From: Centrapalus pauciflorus
Lineage: Eukaryota; Streptophyta; Magnoliopsida; Asterales; Asteraceae
Assembly (NCBI GenBank): GCA_020465985.1
Contig: JAANYP010007554.1
Location: 62,001 to 126,000 of the forward strand
DNA: 64,000 nucleotides
Direction: 5' to 3'
The translations under genes and the position numbers were made by a program. Positions 10,799 to 20,754 of this stretch are shown one piece after another. Below the pieces are notes generated by a model that ran no database searches, was not told where the DNA came from, and saw only the letters and a list, made by a program, of their open reading frames with translations. How positions within the stretch are numbered: position 1 is the first letter of the stretch; each line of letters begins with the position of its first letter.

Positions 10799-11009
10799 CA
10801 TCATTTAGTTATGTTTGCAATTTAACCCACTATATTTTTTTATATTACATTTCTTTTAATTTAATCATCTTTAATAATTTATAACATAAATATAATTTAA
10901 TTAAATAATCTTAAACTTAATTAAATTACAAAATAAATAATGTAATAAAATTTACATTATTAGCTCAAAATACTAGAACTAAAGTTGGATCAAAAGTTAG
11001 GTTGTTACA

Positions 11010-11046
11010 GAATGGGCTCCACCACACACAAACTTCATCCCCGAAG
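11010..11046 (-). other. Gypsy-1 spacer and polypurine tract region
   Basis: Between the pol stop region and the 3' LTR the element strand is G-rich: TTCGGGGATGAAG, then GTGTGTGGTGGAG, adjoining the LTR start TGTAACAACC. The TTCGGGGATGAAGTT phrase is typical of Gypsy elements just before the plus-strand primer. The exact primer is unclear. Confidence 0.5.
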
Positions 11047-11517
11047 TTAGCTATGTTCGAACAGACTTGGATATGTAGTTTTCGTTACATCTTCAGATTC
11101 CCAAGACTGATGCGAACCTTTGTGTTGTTTCCACTGAACGAGCACCATCTGTATCTCTTTATTTCGAAGCTTTTTGGTCTCTGAGTCCAGAATACATTCC
11201 GGCTCTTCAACCACTCGAAGCTTTTCATCAATTTGCAGATTTATATGTGGTATTTGAACTTCTCTTTCATCTGCTAAGCTCTTTCTCAAGTGACTAACAT
11301 GGAATACAGGATGTATTCCCGCTAAGTCAGTTGGCAGTTCAAGACGTTAAGATTGATTTCCTATCTTTTCCACAATCTTGAACGGACCAATGAATCTCGG
11401 AGCCAGTTTGCTTCGCTTTATGAATCTCACCACATTCTTCATTGGGGATACTTTCAGCATCACCCAGTCATTAACTGCAAAATTGATAGATATGTGTCGA
11501 TTGTCATAATATGACTT
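11047..11517 (-). pseudogene. Gypsy-1 integrase C-terminus, chromodomain-like end
   Basis: The minus strand reads FAVNDWVMLKVSPMKNVVRF, LAPRFIGPFKIVEKIG, ELPTDLAGIHPVFHVSHLRK and then a final module with KKLRNKEIQMVLVQW and SWESEDV...YPSLF. The first part is the GPY/F module of Gypsy integrases. The end has the W...WE.E.....YP.LF spacing of degenerate chromodomains in plant chromoviruses, which would steer integration to chromatin. One stop falls in the GPY/F part. It shares the frame of the distal integrase. Confidence 0.75.
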
Positions 11518-12566
11518 CTACCTGCTTTGAGCTTCAAGGATGTTTCTTCTGACCAGTTGAATTTTCTCATGAGTCAACTGTAGAAGGGCAGGACCTGCTA
11601 TTGGCGATTCACCTGTTTCGCGCCAACAGGTGGGAGTTCTGCACTTTCTTCCGTATAGAGCTTCAAAATGAGTCATCTTGATCGTTGAATGATAACTGTT
11701 ACTGTATGAAAATTCGACCAAAGGCAAGTGGTCATCCCAGTTACCACCCAGATCAAGAACGCAGGCACAGAGCATATCTTCAAGAGTTAGGATAATACGT
11801 TCACTTTGGCCATCTGCATTTTGATGATATTCAGTACTCATAGAAATTCGAGTACCCATCCCTTCTTGTAGCGCTTTCCCGAATCTCGAAGTGAAACGAC
11901 TATCACGATCAGAGACAATAGATTTCGACACACCATGACGAGAGATGATTTAAGTGATGTACATCTGTGCCAATCTATCAAGAGAGTATGTCTCTTTCAT
12001 GGTATGAAATGAGCTGACTTTGTTAGTCGATCCACAACTACCCAGATGGAGTTGTGCTGTCTCTTGGTTTTAGGCAATTTAGTTACGAAGTCCATGGTAA
12101 TATGCTCCCACTTCCACTCAGGAACTGGTAGTGGTTGCATATCCCCGAAGGGTTTCCGATGTTCTGCCTTAACCATCTGACAGACTCTGCAGCTTTCAAC
12201 GAATTGACCGATGTCTTTCTTCATTCCTGGCCACCAATAATCAGCTTTCAGATCGAAGTACATCTTTGAGTTGCTAGGATGAATAGATAACTTGGACTGA
12301 TGGGCTTCGGATAGAAGAGTGTTGCGAATTGAACCATACTTAGGAATCCAGATTCGGTTTCCCTTGAGACAATGAAGTCCCAAATGATTTATAGATAAGA
12401 ATTGAAGTTGCCCTTTGAGATTTTCAGCATAGATATTTTCTTCTTTCAGTGCTTCGGTTTGAGCAGATTTAATGTCTTCAATAAGATAAGAAGAAAACAC
12501 AATAGGAGTCAGGGCATTGCAACACTTTTCTGGATAGACTTTTCTACTCAAAGCATCCGCGACCAC
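11518..12566 (-). pseudogene. Gypsy-1 integrase
   Basis: The segment starts at the RNase H/integrase linker (VADALSRKVYP). The HHCC zinc finger follows: H in SEAHQSKLSIHPS, then SCRVCQMVKAEH. The catalytic core shows ITMDFVTKLPK (first Asp), VSDRDSRFTS (second Asp) and DGQSERIILTLEDML (Glu), so all three catalytic residues are present. It ends FEALYGRKCRTP. A frameshift and stop fall between about 11997 and 11931, after KSAHFIP. Apart from that the domain is well preserved. Confidence 0.88.
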
Positions 12567-13187
12567 ATTGGCTTTGCCGGGATGATATAGGATCTTGCAA
12601 TCATATTCCTTAATGAGCTACAAGGACCGACGCTGTTTCATGTTCAGATCCTTTTGAATAAATATATGCTTGAGGCTTTTATGGTCGGTGTAAAGCTGAC
12701 ACCGAGTCCCATAGAGATAATGCCGCCAGATTTTCAATGCAAAGGTAACGACAGCAAACTCAAGATCCTGAGTTGGTGCACTTTTATCATAGTCTTTCAA
12801 TTGGCTTGAAGCGTAGGCATTGACTTTTCCCCTTTGCATGAGGACAGAACCTAGACCAGTACCAGATGCATCGTTATAAACGACAACGTCATCATTGCCT
12901 TCTGGTAAGGCTAGGATTGGCGCTTGAATAAGTTTCTGCTTCAAAGTTTCAAATGCCTCTTGCTGTTTATCAACCCATACAAAAGGTGTATTCTTTCGTG
13001 TTAGCATCGTGAGTGGCACAGCAATCTTCGAGAAGTCCTTAATGAATCGCCGGTAGTAACCAGCCAATCCAAGGAAACTTCAGATTTCGGAGGCATTGCG
13101 AGGTTTTTGCCATTTCTAAACAGCCTCGACTTTAGAAGGATCGACTAAGATACCTTCGCCAGATACAACATGGCCAAGGAATTGGAT
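12567..13187 (-). pseudogene. Gypsy-1 RT thumb and RNase H (after intron-like segment)
   Basis: Reading resumes at 13187 with IQFLGHVVSGEGILVDPSK, the Gypsy RT connection, then LAGYYRRFIKDFSKIA, YNDASGTGLGSVLMQ (RNase H first Asp), DLEFAVVTFALKIWRHYL (Glu), and LYTDHKSLKHIF (Asp). The frame equals that of the upstream RT only when 13188-13272 is removed. Two in-frame stops between 13187 and 13067 (TAG before KWQKPRNASEI and TGA before SFLG) look like C-to-T changes from CAG and CGA. RNase H removes the RNA template after cDNA synthesis. Confidence 0.88.
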
Positions 13188-13272
13188 CTAAAAAGACGTC
13201 AAAGTAGAATTTTAAATTTTGTTTGAAACAAAGAACGCTTAAGAAATAACTCAAGATAATATGAAATTGTAC
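13188..13272 (-). other. Putative 85-nt GT-AG intron inside Gypsy-1 pol
   Basis: The element strand reads CAG|GTACAATTTC at the 5' border and GACGTCTTTTTAG|ATCCAATTCC at the 3' border. The segment is AT-rich with a U-rich 3' end. The upstream exon ends on a complete codon (FWLSQ, codon at 13275-13273) and the downstream exon starts in phase 0 (IQFLGHVV). The length, 85 nt, is not a multiple of three, so translation through it shifts the frame and hits a stop. Removing it joins RT to RNase H with no residue lost or gained. The related Gypsy-3 has uninterrupted FWLREVKFLG at the same place. Splicing itself is an inference. Confidence 0.8.
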
Positions 13273-14083
13273 CTGACTGAGCCAGAATTCGCATTTAGAG
13301 AATTTCGCGTAGAGTCTTTCCTTTCTCAATAACTCTAGCAGTTGTCGCAGATGATTAACATGATCAGCCTCCATTTTGGAGTAAATCTGGATATCGTCTA
13401 TGAATACGATAACTGACTTATCCAGCATTGGCCTGCACACACGGTTCATGAGATCCATGAACGCCGCTGGTGCATTTGTCAGACCAAAAGGCATTACGAG
13501 AAATTCGTAATGACTGTATCTCGTTCGGAAGGCTGTCTTTGGAATATCCTCATCTTTTACTTTCAGTTGATGATACCCAGAACGAAGATTGATTTTGGAG
13601 AAGTAACTTGCTCCTTGCAGCTGATCAAATAGATCATATATTTTGGGCAGAGGATATTTATTTTTTATTGTGACTTTGTTCAACTGACGATAGTCGATGC
13701 ACATACGGAGAGTTCCGTCTTTCTTTACGAACAAGACAGGTGCACCCCACGGAGATGAAATAGGTCGGATAAAACCTTTTTCTAACAGATCTTGCAATTA
13801 CTTTGACATTTCCTGCATCTGCAGGCGCAAGTCTGTAAGGAGCTTTGGCAATTGGAACCGCACCAGGAACTAAGTCAATTCCAAGTTCGACATGACGTTC
13901 CGGTGGCACTCCAGAGATATCATCAGGAAATACGTCTGGGAACTCACAGATGATCGGAATATCAGACACAGATTTCTTGTCGGCTTCAGAAAACGGATTC
14001 AGACGAGACATAACACAGATAGGATTCACGACCCTTAGATAGATATTTATTCGCTTTCTCGACGGATATGAAACAATAAGCAC
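13273..14083 (-). pseudogene. Gypsy-1 reverse transcriptase
   Basis: Starts in the protease-RT linker (EFPDVFPDDISGVPPERHVE, then IDLVPGAVPIAKAPYRLAP). A frame change near 13810-13800 returns it to the main frame, with one TAA at KXLQDLLEKGF. RT motifs follow: ISSPWGAPVLFVKKDG, CIDYRQLNKVT, INLRSGYHQLKV (first Asp replaced by Asn), VMPFGLTNAPAAF, and VIVFIDDIQIYS (FIDD catalytic pair intact). It ends at FWLSQ (13273) at the border of the intron-like segment. The segment 14083-13810 is out of frame with both sides, so one frameshift compensates the other. Confidence 0.88.
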
Positions 14084-14091
14084 CTGTTCGC

Positions 14092-14745
14092 TTATCGCCT
14101 TTTATATCTAACATTCGGCCGTCTGAAGTCTTGATCCTGATGATTTTTGCAAAAGATTGTAGCTACGTTGTTCATTAACCAGTCCATACCGATAATAACA
14201 TCGAACTCTTTAATCAGAATCGGGATAAGATCGAGATTGAACACAATGTTATCAAGGAGTAGAGTGCAATTACGATACACAGAATCAGCCATAACATAAT
14301 TGTTACTGGTCGTCTCAATATCAAGTATAACAGGAAGCTTGGATGGAGATTTAGTTAATCATTGTGCAAATGCAGTCGAGATATATGAATGACTAGCACC
14401 AGAATCGAATAGTACGCCCACATGTATTGAATTTAGTAAAAACGTACCGGTAACCACATCAGGGGTTTCTTTTGCTTCCTCTGCTGTTATCTGGAATGCA
14501 CAGGTTCTTGCAGTTGGAGTTGCGGCTGAACTTTTCATCGTAGAACCTCCAGCTGATGATTGCGATTGGCTTCGTTGTCCACTACGACACTGATACACGA
14601 AGTGTCCGCGCTTTCCGCATTTAGCACATCCATGTCCTCGCTGGGGGCATTCTTCACTACTGTGGCCGATTCTGCTACATGCATAGCAAGTGACATCGTC
14701 CGGATTACACAATCCCACATGCGATTTTCTGCATCTTTTACAAAA
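14092..14745 (-). pseudogene. Gypsy-1 nucleocapsid zinc knuckles and protease
   Basis: Two complete CCHC knuckles lie in tandem, CYACSRIGHSSEEC and CAKCGKRGHFVYQC, which bind genomic RNA. A Ser/Gln-rich linker follows, then the retropepsin site VLFDSGASHSYIS and the C-terminal FDVIIGMDWLMNN. A single in-frame stop separates SYIS...AFAQ from the rest. A stop at 14746-14748 separates this from the gag part upstream. The frame is shared with gag (15696) and RT (13797), consistent with one gag-pol polyprotein. Confidence 0.85.
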
Positions 14746-15696
14746 TCAGGGTTCATTCGTGAGAGAGTAAGCTTGAGCTTTCTGAGGCGAGTTGTATTGT
14801 TGAGACTGTTGGGGTTGCTGAGATTGAGATTTGTTTGGCTTGAAGAATCTGCCGAATCTTTGCTTCTTTGGAGGAGAAGGACATGTCGGGTTCGTCGATG
14901 GAGCATAGAGTTGATCGCCATACTCTAGATATCCCCTCTCGATCTGTCTAGCAGCTTCAACCATCTCTAAGTAACTCTTATACTTTATCGCGGTCATCGG
15001 GTGTCTGTATCGCGGATTAAGCCCTCCGCGAAATCTGTTCATTTTTCTTTCTTCAGTGGCTACTTGATACGAGGAATAGCCACGAAGTCGCGATAATTCA
15101 TGTTCGTACTCATCTACAGATTTGGTTCCTTGAGTTAGCTGCATCAGTTATACTTCCATCTTGTCTCATTAGTCGACAGGACAATAGTTCACATTGAACA
15201 TATCTAGGAATTGATTCCATTCTAGAGTCTGAATAACTTCCTCACCATATATACTCCTCTGGGTTTTCCACCAGGCACGGGCAACACCTACAAACAATGT
15301 TGAAGCATAACTCACTTTCTTGGATTCTAAACAGTCAGAGATTCTAAAGATCTCTTCAGTATGGCTGATCCAATCCATCGCCTGAATTGGATTGACTGTA
15401 CCCTCAAAGTTCAGGGCACCGCTTACTTTGAAATCTTTAAATTTACAACCTTTTGGCTGTGCAATTTGGGTTTCAATGTTTGAGTTATCAGAATCAGACA
15501 CATTATTTTGGATTTGTTTATCTTTTCTCTTATTCTTTTTATCAGCACGTCTTTTTGCTTCGGCCTCATCTCTAGCCTGAAGTTGTTCTTGCATATTCTT
15601 ATTTTGTTGTTCAGAATGTTGGGCTAATAGTTGTTGCATCATTTCAAACATCTGTTGGCGAGTCATGTTGTTGGGAATGTAACCTGATCCTGACAT
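14746..15696 (-). pseudogene. Gypsy-1 gag (capsid)
   Basis: The start is the ATG at 15696 (MSGSGYIPNNMTRQQMFEMM). A Gln/Glu/Lys-rich N-terminus (about residues 10-75) is followed by the retrotransposon gag domain: FKDFKVSGALNFEGT, AMDWISHTEEIFRISD, YASTLFVGVARAWWKT and LDMFNVNYCPVD. Stops cluster around 15145-15171. The same frame then continues with LTQGTKSVDEYEHELSRLRGYSS, RFRGGLNPRYRH and a Gln-rich tail. The gag domain is of normal length. It makes the virus-like particle shell. Confidence 0.85.
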
Positions 15697-15883
15697 CTTT
15701 TACTGAAAATTAAAAATCATTTAACTACCAGTTTATAGACTTAGATCTATGTACCCTTTTTCCCAATCCTAACAGTCTGTACATCCTATCTCAGTTCAAA
15801 CCACCTAAATGATTGATATATATGTATTGTTTCAGTTTGAGACCAAGTATTACTCACTTAATACTTGCTTCACTCAAACTATG
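15697..15883 (-). other. Gypsy-1 5' leader
   Basis: A short stretch between primer site and gag ATG with no coding signal. This leader would hold packaging signals; none can be identified by eye. Confidence 0.5.
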
Positions 15884-15896
15884 GGCTCTGATACCA
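15884..15896 (-). other. Gypsy-1 primer-binding site (tRNA-Met)
   Basis: The element strand reads TGGTATCAGAGCC, complementary to the 3' end of plant initiator tRNA-Met, three bases from the 5' LTR end at 15900. It primes minus-strand DNA synthesis. Confidence 0.9.
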
Positions 15897-16843
15897 TCCT
15901 GTGAAGACCTCCCCTTACGGGGCAGCCCTCAGAGTCTAGGTCTCACATCATGCTACACGATATCAATCATAACAAAGATAGAGTAATTATATTGCGGAAT
16001 TTCAATTACAAGTACAAATTATTAGGATTTAGTTTAATACAATTTTAGTGCAAATTAGAATTTTAAAATTAAACTTATAAATGGTGCAATCTAATCTAAT
16101 TCATGTCATCATACAATCAAATCAATCTACCCAGACCACCACAATTTTCATCTGCCAATCAGTACCAAAAGGTTTGTTGAGTAGTGGTCTATGAAAACTT
16201 CGACTTGACTCTTGTAAGACCTAAGAACTAAGTCCGGCAGGTGACTTTCCTTTATCTTTTCCTGTAAAAAAAATGTAAACAACATCTGTAAGCAAAGCTT
16301 AGTGAGAATATAGATTTTCAGATTACATGCATTATCAAGCGGATCATGGGTATAGCGTGATATGTCTTGACTGCCGCTACAGCCACTCATGATTGAGACA
16401 TAGTAGTCATAGAGTCAGATGATGTTCAAGCCACGCTCACGCTTTTATTGTGGGGATCAGCCACATACTGGGCTAGCTACCAGTAAATCAACATGGCGGA
16501 ACATCGGAGTATCATTACCAAGTCCAATAGAACTGGTGAAATAGCATGGTCTAGAATAATAGACCGTCAAGGCTAATCATTCTAAGCTGAATCGATATAT
16601 CAAAGGTGCAAGCAATAGTGAAACCATAAGTCATCAAGGTCATCATGATAGCAATAATGTCATAGCAATATCTGAAATGAACTGTAAATACAATGTCATG
16701 CGGAATGATAAATCAAATAGAATCATGATCCACAGGGCATCACCGAACCATGGTGAGCACAGGTCACAATCTAGCTGATCATGTATGAATGTCAAATAAT
16801 CTATCATCAACAATATGTCTCAACCGGAATCTAGCATGTAAAC

Positions 16844-16847
<4 letters not shown>

Positions 16848-16923
<76 letters not shown>
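16848..16923. repeat. AT microsatellite in Gypsy-1 5' LTR
   Basis: A continuous (AT)n run of about 75 bp that sits exactly where 310 bp of the other LTR are missing. The deletion may therefore have been mediated by AT-tract slippage or recombination. Confidence 0.95.
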
Positions 16924-16928
<5 letters not shown>

Positions 16929-17009
16929 ATGTATATATTTATAATAATGTTGCTTTGTTGATCTTTAATCATTCTAATCATTTATTTATTTATTAAAATA
17001 TCAAAATCA

Positions 17010-17280
17010 TGGTGTTCGGATTTGATCCATCCGGATTCCGACCATCCGGATTGGGTGATCCGGATTGGGTCCATTCGAAGTGGTATTTAAATTCGGACCC
17101 ATCCATCCATCCGGATTCGGACTAGCCCAGATCAAGCACCCGGATTCAAACCGAAGTACCTAGCCCGAATTTGACCATCCGAAACATATCATCCGAATTG
17201 GGACATGGGAACCGAATTGGGATTATCTGAAATGCATAGAATCCGAAGTGCAGCATCTCATCCAAATTCGGATCCATCAT
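17010..17280. repeat. CATCCGAA / ATCCGGAT motif block, Gypsy-1 5' LTR
   Basis: Counterpart of the block at 10015-10265, with one further copy near 17265. The conserved words are CATCCGGATT, GATCCGGATT and CATCCGAA. Confidence 0.7.
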
Positions 17281-17871
17281 CTTCAAAATTTCCAGAATTT
17301 TGTTCTAACTTATTTTCATACGGATTTTTACCAAAATTCACTAAAACTCATTTATATTAACATGCAATGTATTATAATGTTGTATTTTCATATTTGGGTT
17401 GTTTTTAAACTATTTTCCCTGTCAATAACATTATAAATTTATCAAGATCATCCAAAAATGCCCTTTTTTGTCAAGAACACTTATTTTTTACAAAATTTCA
17501 GATTTTGAACATATTTAGATGAATTAACCACTGATTTTTGTTTCTATCACTTTTATGTACTTAATTTCATGATTATCTACTAAAATCTTAGACATGCAAC
17601 TTCAAAATTCATGTTTTAAATTCTTGGTTTCGGTTTTTAATAAAACCGAACCAATACTCATAAAATTATGAAAAATAATCAAGAATTACCTCTATTATTT
17701 GTAGTTTGTTGTTAATTGTTGCTTCTTGTAACTCCTTCTTGTCTTGAATCTTGAATTGATTGTAAATTTATGGAGTTCTTGGATGAATTTGTTGAAAGAA
17801 CCGAATATAGATAGAGAGTAGAGAGAGAGTGTGTGATTTTATTAATTGTGTTAAATGACCATTAATTGGAG

Positions 17872-17879
17872 TTTATATA
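17872..17879 (-). promoter_or_regulatory. Putative TATA box, Gypsy-1 5' LTR
   Basis: TATATAAA on the element strand, at the same LTR position as 10791-10798 and followed by a CT-repeat leader. This is the copy that would drive genomic RNA synthesis. Confidence 0.6.
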
Positions 17880-18090
17880 CATCATTTAGTTATGTTCGCA
17901 ATTTAACGCACTATATTTATGTATTTTACATTTCTTTTAATTTAATCATCTTTAATAATTTATAACATAAATATAATTTAATTAAATAATCTTAAACTTA
18001 ATTAAATTACAAAATAAATAATGTAATAAAATTTACATTATTAGCTCAAAATACTAGAACTAAAGTTGGATCAAAAGTTAGGTTGTTACA

Positions 18091-18289
18091 GATTTTGATG
18101 GAAAGATTGAACCTAATAAGTTCTAAAACAGTAGGGGATGATAAAGCGATGATTCTATGACAATAATAACACAAAAACAGCAGAAAATGAAGAATAAAAG
18201 GATCTAAACGAGAGAAGAGATGAAGAACACGATGAAGAAGAAGAAACCCAGCAGAATCCAATTTGAAGAAGTTGAAATCCACCATTTTA
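18091..18289 (-). other. Copia-1 leader, right part, with TSD
   Basis: Begins with the right GATTT duplication of Gypsy-1 (18091-18095). The remainder is AG-rich on the plus strand and leads to the primer site. An open frame over 18046-18327 straddles the Gypsy-1 border and is not a gene. Confidence 0.55.
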
Positions 18290-18302
18290 GCTCTGATACC
18301 AA
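18290..18302 (-). other. Primer-binding site of Copia-1 (tRNA-Met)
   Basis: The element strand reads TTGGTATCAGAGC, four bases from the LTR end at 18307. It is complementary to initiator tRNA-Met. Confidence 0.8.
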
Positions 18303-18306
18303 TTGT

Positions 18307-18649
18307 TGTAATGTATTCCCATAACAAATCAGCACATGAATGTTTCTTTTATCAAACACAAGAAGAATAAAGTCTCAATAATTGTGTAATGATGGTGAAA
18401 CAAAGAGAATGTTGGGAGAATGATGAAATGGTGGCTGAGAATGTTTTCTGTATATTCCAACCGTATAAAAAAGATTACAACCCTAGGAGCCTATTTCTAG
18501 GCTCCTTTAATTATCTTTAGAGTATAGTCACTTTTGGTCCCTGTACTATTACATTGAAATAAACTCACTAGAAAAGAAATACAAGACTAAACATTAACTA
18601 AATAATAATTACAAAATAAGTCCACATGATCGAAATTTAATATCTAACA
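18307..18649 (-). repeat. Probable Copia-1 5' LTR (343 bp)
   Basis: On the element strand it begins TGTTAGATATTAAATTTCG and ends GGGAATACATTACA, next to the tRNA-Met primer site. It interrupts the Copia-2 RNase H frame, which resumes within a few bases (CATCC at 18650-18654 is the candidate duplication). No second copy of this LTR is in the window, so ownership by Copia-1 is inferred. Confidence 0.65.
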
Positions 18650-19347
18650 CATCCATAGGATCTGCCCACAGCAGCTTCCAACAACAATATAATCAGCTAC
18701 AGCAGTAGAAGTGGAAACAGAGTTCTGCTTCTTGCTGCACCAAGTAATCAACTAACCACCAAGGCTATGTAACCAATTAAATCAAGGCTAGAGTCATTGG
18801 GATACCAAAGACCCAAGCCTGGTGTATCCATTAGGTATCCGAAGATTCTTTTTACAGCAGCTACTTGTGATTCCTTTGGATCATCTTGGAACCTAGCATA
18901 TAAACAGGTAGCAAACATTATATCTGGTCTATTAACTGTCAGATATACAAGCTCCCAATCATACCTCTATAAGTTGTTACTGAAACAGACTTGCCACAAG
19001 TATCATTTACCAATTTAACATTAGTTACCATTGGGGTTCTAATGGGAGAACATTGATCAAATTTAAATTTATTTAAGAGATCTAATGTATACTTTCTTTG
19101 ATTTATAAGAATTCCATTTGAGGTTTGTTTAACCTGTAGTCCTAGAAAAAAACTTAGTTCATCCATCATGCTCATTTCATATTTAGATTTCATGAGCAGT
19201 GAAAAATTCTTGCATAGATGTTCATTAGTAGACGTAAATATAATATTATCCACATAGATTTGAACAAGCATAATATCATATTTCACTTTCTTTATAAACA
19301 ATGTAGTATCCAGTTTACCTCCAGAATATCCCTTGCTCATAAGAATT
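18650..19347 (-). pseudogene. Copia-2 RT C-terminus and RNase H fragment
   Basis: The minus strand reads MSKGYSGGKLDTTLFIKK, IYVDNIIFTSTNEH (the YVDD pair has become YVDN), FFLGLQVKQ, INQRKYTLDLLNKF, GKSVSVTTYRGMIGSL, and, after frame changes, QNSVSTSTAVADYIVVGSCC of RNase H (Glu of the usual EAEY lost). It is cut abruptly by the array LTR at 19348 on one side and by the Copia-1 LTR on the other. It is the oldest layer visible here. Confidence 0.8.
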
Positions 19348-19632
19348 TGTATTCAATATAACATGTAATTCATATCACAATTAATCACAATAAATACTAA
19401 GAACACAAAATACCGAACGCTTAATTGATTTGAGAAGTGAATCTTACATTTACGTTTCTTGATTATCTTGTTTGCACAACACCCTATTCTTACATGCAAC
19501 CGTATTCTTCATCATATACAAACAGTAGCACCTACTCCTATTTACACACAATACAACTATTAGTAATTACAAACTGACCCCTAAACTTTTACAATAAATA
19601 GTTTTCAACTCTACTTATATTTGAACTCAACA
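19348..19632 (-). repeat. Array LTR-0 (285 bp)
   Basis: Element strand starts TGTTGAGTTCAAATATAAG after the tract AAGGGGGAGAT and ends at 19348 next to the Copia-2 RT. It is the most diverged of the four LTRs. It lacks the TATA inverted repeat seen in LTR-1 and LTR-2. Confidence 0.75.
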
Positions 19633-20465
19633 ATCTCCCCCTTAGAAATGAAAGCAATTTTTCAATTAAAGTTCAAATCAGGAACTTCAATCCTTTTCTC
19701 TTTTATTCTCTTTAATCTTTGAACTTCTTTGTCTCGCTCTGATCTTCATATCTCTTCTTCTCTAATCTTTTCTTTTCTTGTAAGAAAATCTCCCCCTTGA
19801 GTCATGAATAACTTCTGATTCTCTTCCTTTTTCAATCTTTGACAATTATCAATTTTCATCTTCAAATCTTCTGCATTTGTTGGAATTGTTTTGAACTGTC
19901 GTTGCAATTATCTTCAAACTACTCAGCAGATTTCTCAGAAATATAGCTTTTCTCCCCCTCATGATGATCATAAGAATTATGAACATCATGCAAAATTTTC
20001 AGAGACGTAGATGTAGTGAATTTTACAGTAGAAATATTACAAATTGATCACTCTCCCCCTCAAAATGATATTCTCTTCCCCTATTCTGAACAAATATCTC
20101 ACTCCCCCTCAAATTAATGTTACTTCCTTACAAAATCAAACAAAGCTTTTCAACTTTGAAGAAAAATGAAACAAATTCATTTTTAAGTAAAAGATTCCAG
20201 GTCCACATAGGAGTCCTATTTATACAATAGACATAATCTATGTGACCTACTTTCAGTGCTGGTGTGATGTTAACACTGTTAGGATTTCAAAATAATAATC
20301 GTGAAATCCTTTATCATGAAAGAATCACTCTTATTTGTTCCGGCTTAGTCACTTTGGACTAGCAGTTTATAGTCACACAGACTATTAGACTCGAAGTGTC
20401 CTAAATGTGTATATAATCAGCTCTAGACACAATGTGCATCAAATGAAGTCGGAGACCGGAGCAAT
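19633..20465 (-). other. Array internal block T1 with repeated polypurine tracts
   Basis: Non-coding block ending at LTR-0. On the element strand AAGGGGGAGA-type tracts occur at about 19634-19643, 19787-19798, 19951-19960, 20051-20061 and 20101-20110. The first adjoins the LTR and is the probable plus-strand primer. Its right half (from about 20255) is nearly the same as 21420-21630. No primer-binding site precedes it: it joins LTR-1 directly. Confidence 0.65.
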
Positions 20466-20754
20466 TGATAATTCATATTTCATGCAATTCATACAACATT
20501 TAATCCAATATGAACATCAATCAAACACATAATATCGAATGATTAATTGAAAAGAATATTACAATGTGAAGCTCTTGAAGTTTCTTTAACAGCAAAACTT
20601 GTATCTGACTTATTCTTAATCATACTGTTCATTTATACATGAACAGTACACACTAACATTTATTTACACTCAAATACAACTATTGAGTATTTACAATAAT
20701 GCCCCGTGAACCTTTACAATAAAAATGCTTTCAACTCTATATTTAATTGTACCA
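20466..20754 (-). repeat. Array LTR-1 (289 bp)
   Basis: Element strand begins TGGTACAATTAAATATAGAG and ends GAATTATCA. A polypurine tract (20760-20769) precedes it. It holds TATAAAT inside the inverted repeat TACTGTTCAT/ATGAACAGTA (20623-20648). Acting as 3' LTR of the unit to its right, it also touches block T1. Confidence 0.8.
20623..20648 (-). promoter_or_regulatory. TATA box inside 10-bp inverted repeat, LTR-1
   Basis: Perfect arms TACTGTTCAT (20623-20632) and ATGAACAGTA (20639-20648) flank six bases. The element strand reads ATGTATAAATGAAC across the centre, a plausible TATA box. The same arrangement is conserved at 23475-23500. Confidence 0.6.

Larger units (their letters stand above)
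8599..11009 (-). repeat. Gypsy-1 3' LTR (2411 bp)
   Basis: Element-sense ends are TGTAACAACCTAAC and GGTAGGTCTTCACA. It is long for an LTR. Against the other LTR (15900-18090) it has about 310 bp extra (roughly 9545-9855) and lacks a stretch of about 85 bp found at 17263-17349. It also contains an AT microsatellite (9860-9951), a CATCCGAA/ATCCGGAT motif block (10015-10265) and a TATA box at 10791-10798. Confidence 0.92.
8599..18090 (-). mobile_element. Gypsy-1, complete Ty3/Gypsy element (9492 bp)
   Basis: Complete minus-strand element: 5' LTR 15900-18090, tRNA-Met primer site, gag, protease, RT, RNase H, integrase, C-terminal domain, 3' LTR 8599-11009, and a 5-bp GATTT duplication. RT before integrase marks Ty3/Gypsy. 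A chromodomain-like end after the integrase suggests a chromovirus, perhaps the Tekay/Del clade (from memory). Gag to integrase is essentially one reading frame, broken by a few stops, one compensated double frameshift, and an 85-nt segment with intron borders. It inserted in the leader of Copia-1. Confidence 0.92.
15900..18090 (-). repeat. Gypsy-1 5' LTR (2191 bp)
   Basis: Same ends as the 3' LTR (TGTAACAACC...GGTCTTCACA in element sense). It carries a 310-bp deletion ending at the AT microsatellite, and an extra stretch of about 85 bp at 17263-17349 that contains one more ATTCGGATCC-type word. The near-palindrome CCCCTTACGGGG lies close to its start on the plus strand and could fold as a hairpin in U5 RNA. 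Confidence 0.92.
1..18649 (-). mobile_element. Copia-1, interrupted Ty1/Copia element
   Basis: Minus-strand Ty1/Copia element read from right to left: probable 5' LTR (18307-18649), tRNA-Met primer site, leader, gag (start 7734), coiled-coil spacer, protease, integrase, RT and RNase H end (400). Protease-INT-RT-RNase H is the Copia order. It is split by Gypsy-1 in the leader and by a solo LTR in the protease/integrase junction. Part of its RNase H is replaced by motif-rich DNA at 575-905. It lies inside the RNase H of Copia-2. Joining the 18307 LTR to the gag at 7734 is an inference from orientation and from the Gypsy-1 TSD. The 3' LTR is not in the window. Confidence 0.65.

Noticed and set aside
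15884..15896. tRNA-Met-like sequences here and at other LTR borders, considered as tRNA genes.
   Set aside because: Only about 13 bases complementary to the tRNA 3' end are present at each site. They are primer-binding sites, with no cloverleaf nearby.
18046..18327. A 93-codon minus-strand frame with hydrophobic Leu/Phe stretches.
   Set aside because: It crosses the Gypsy-1 border, the target duplication and the primer site, so it is a chance frame over a composite junction.
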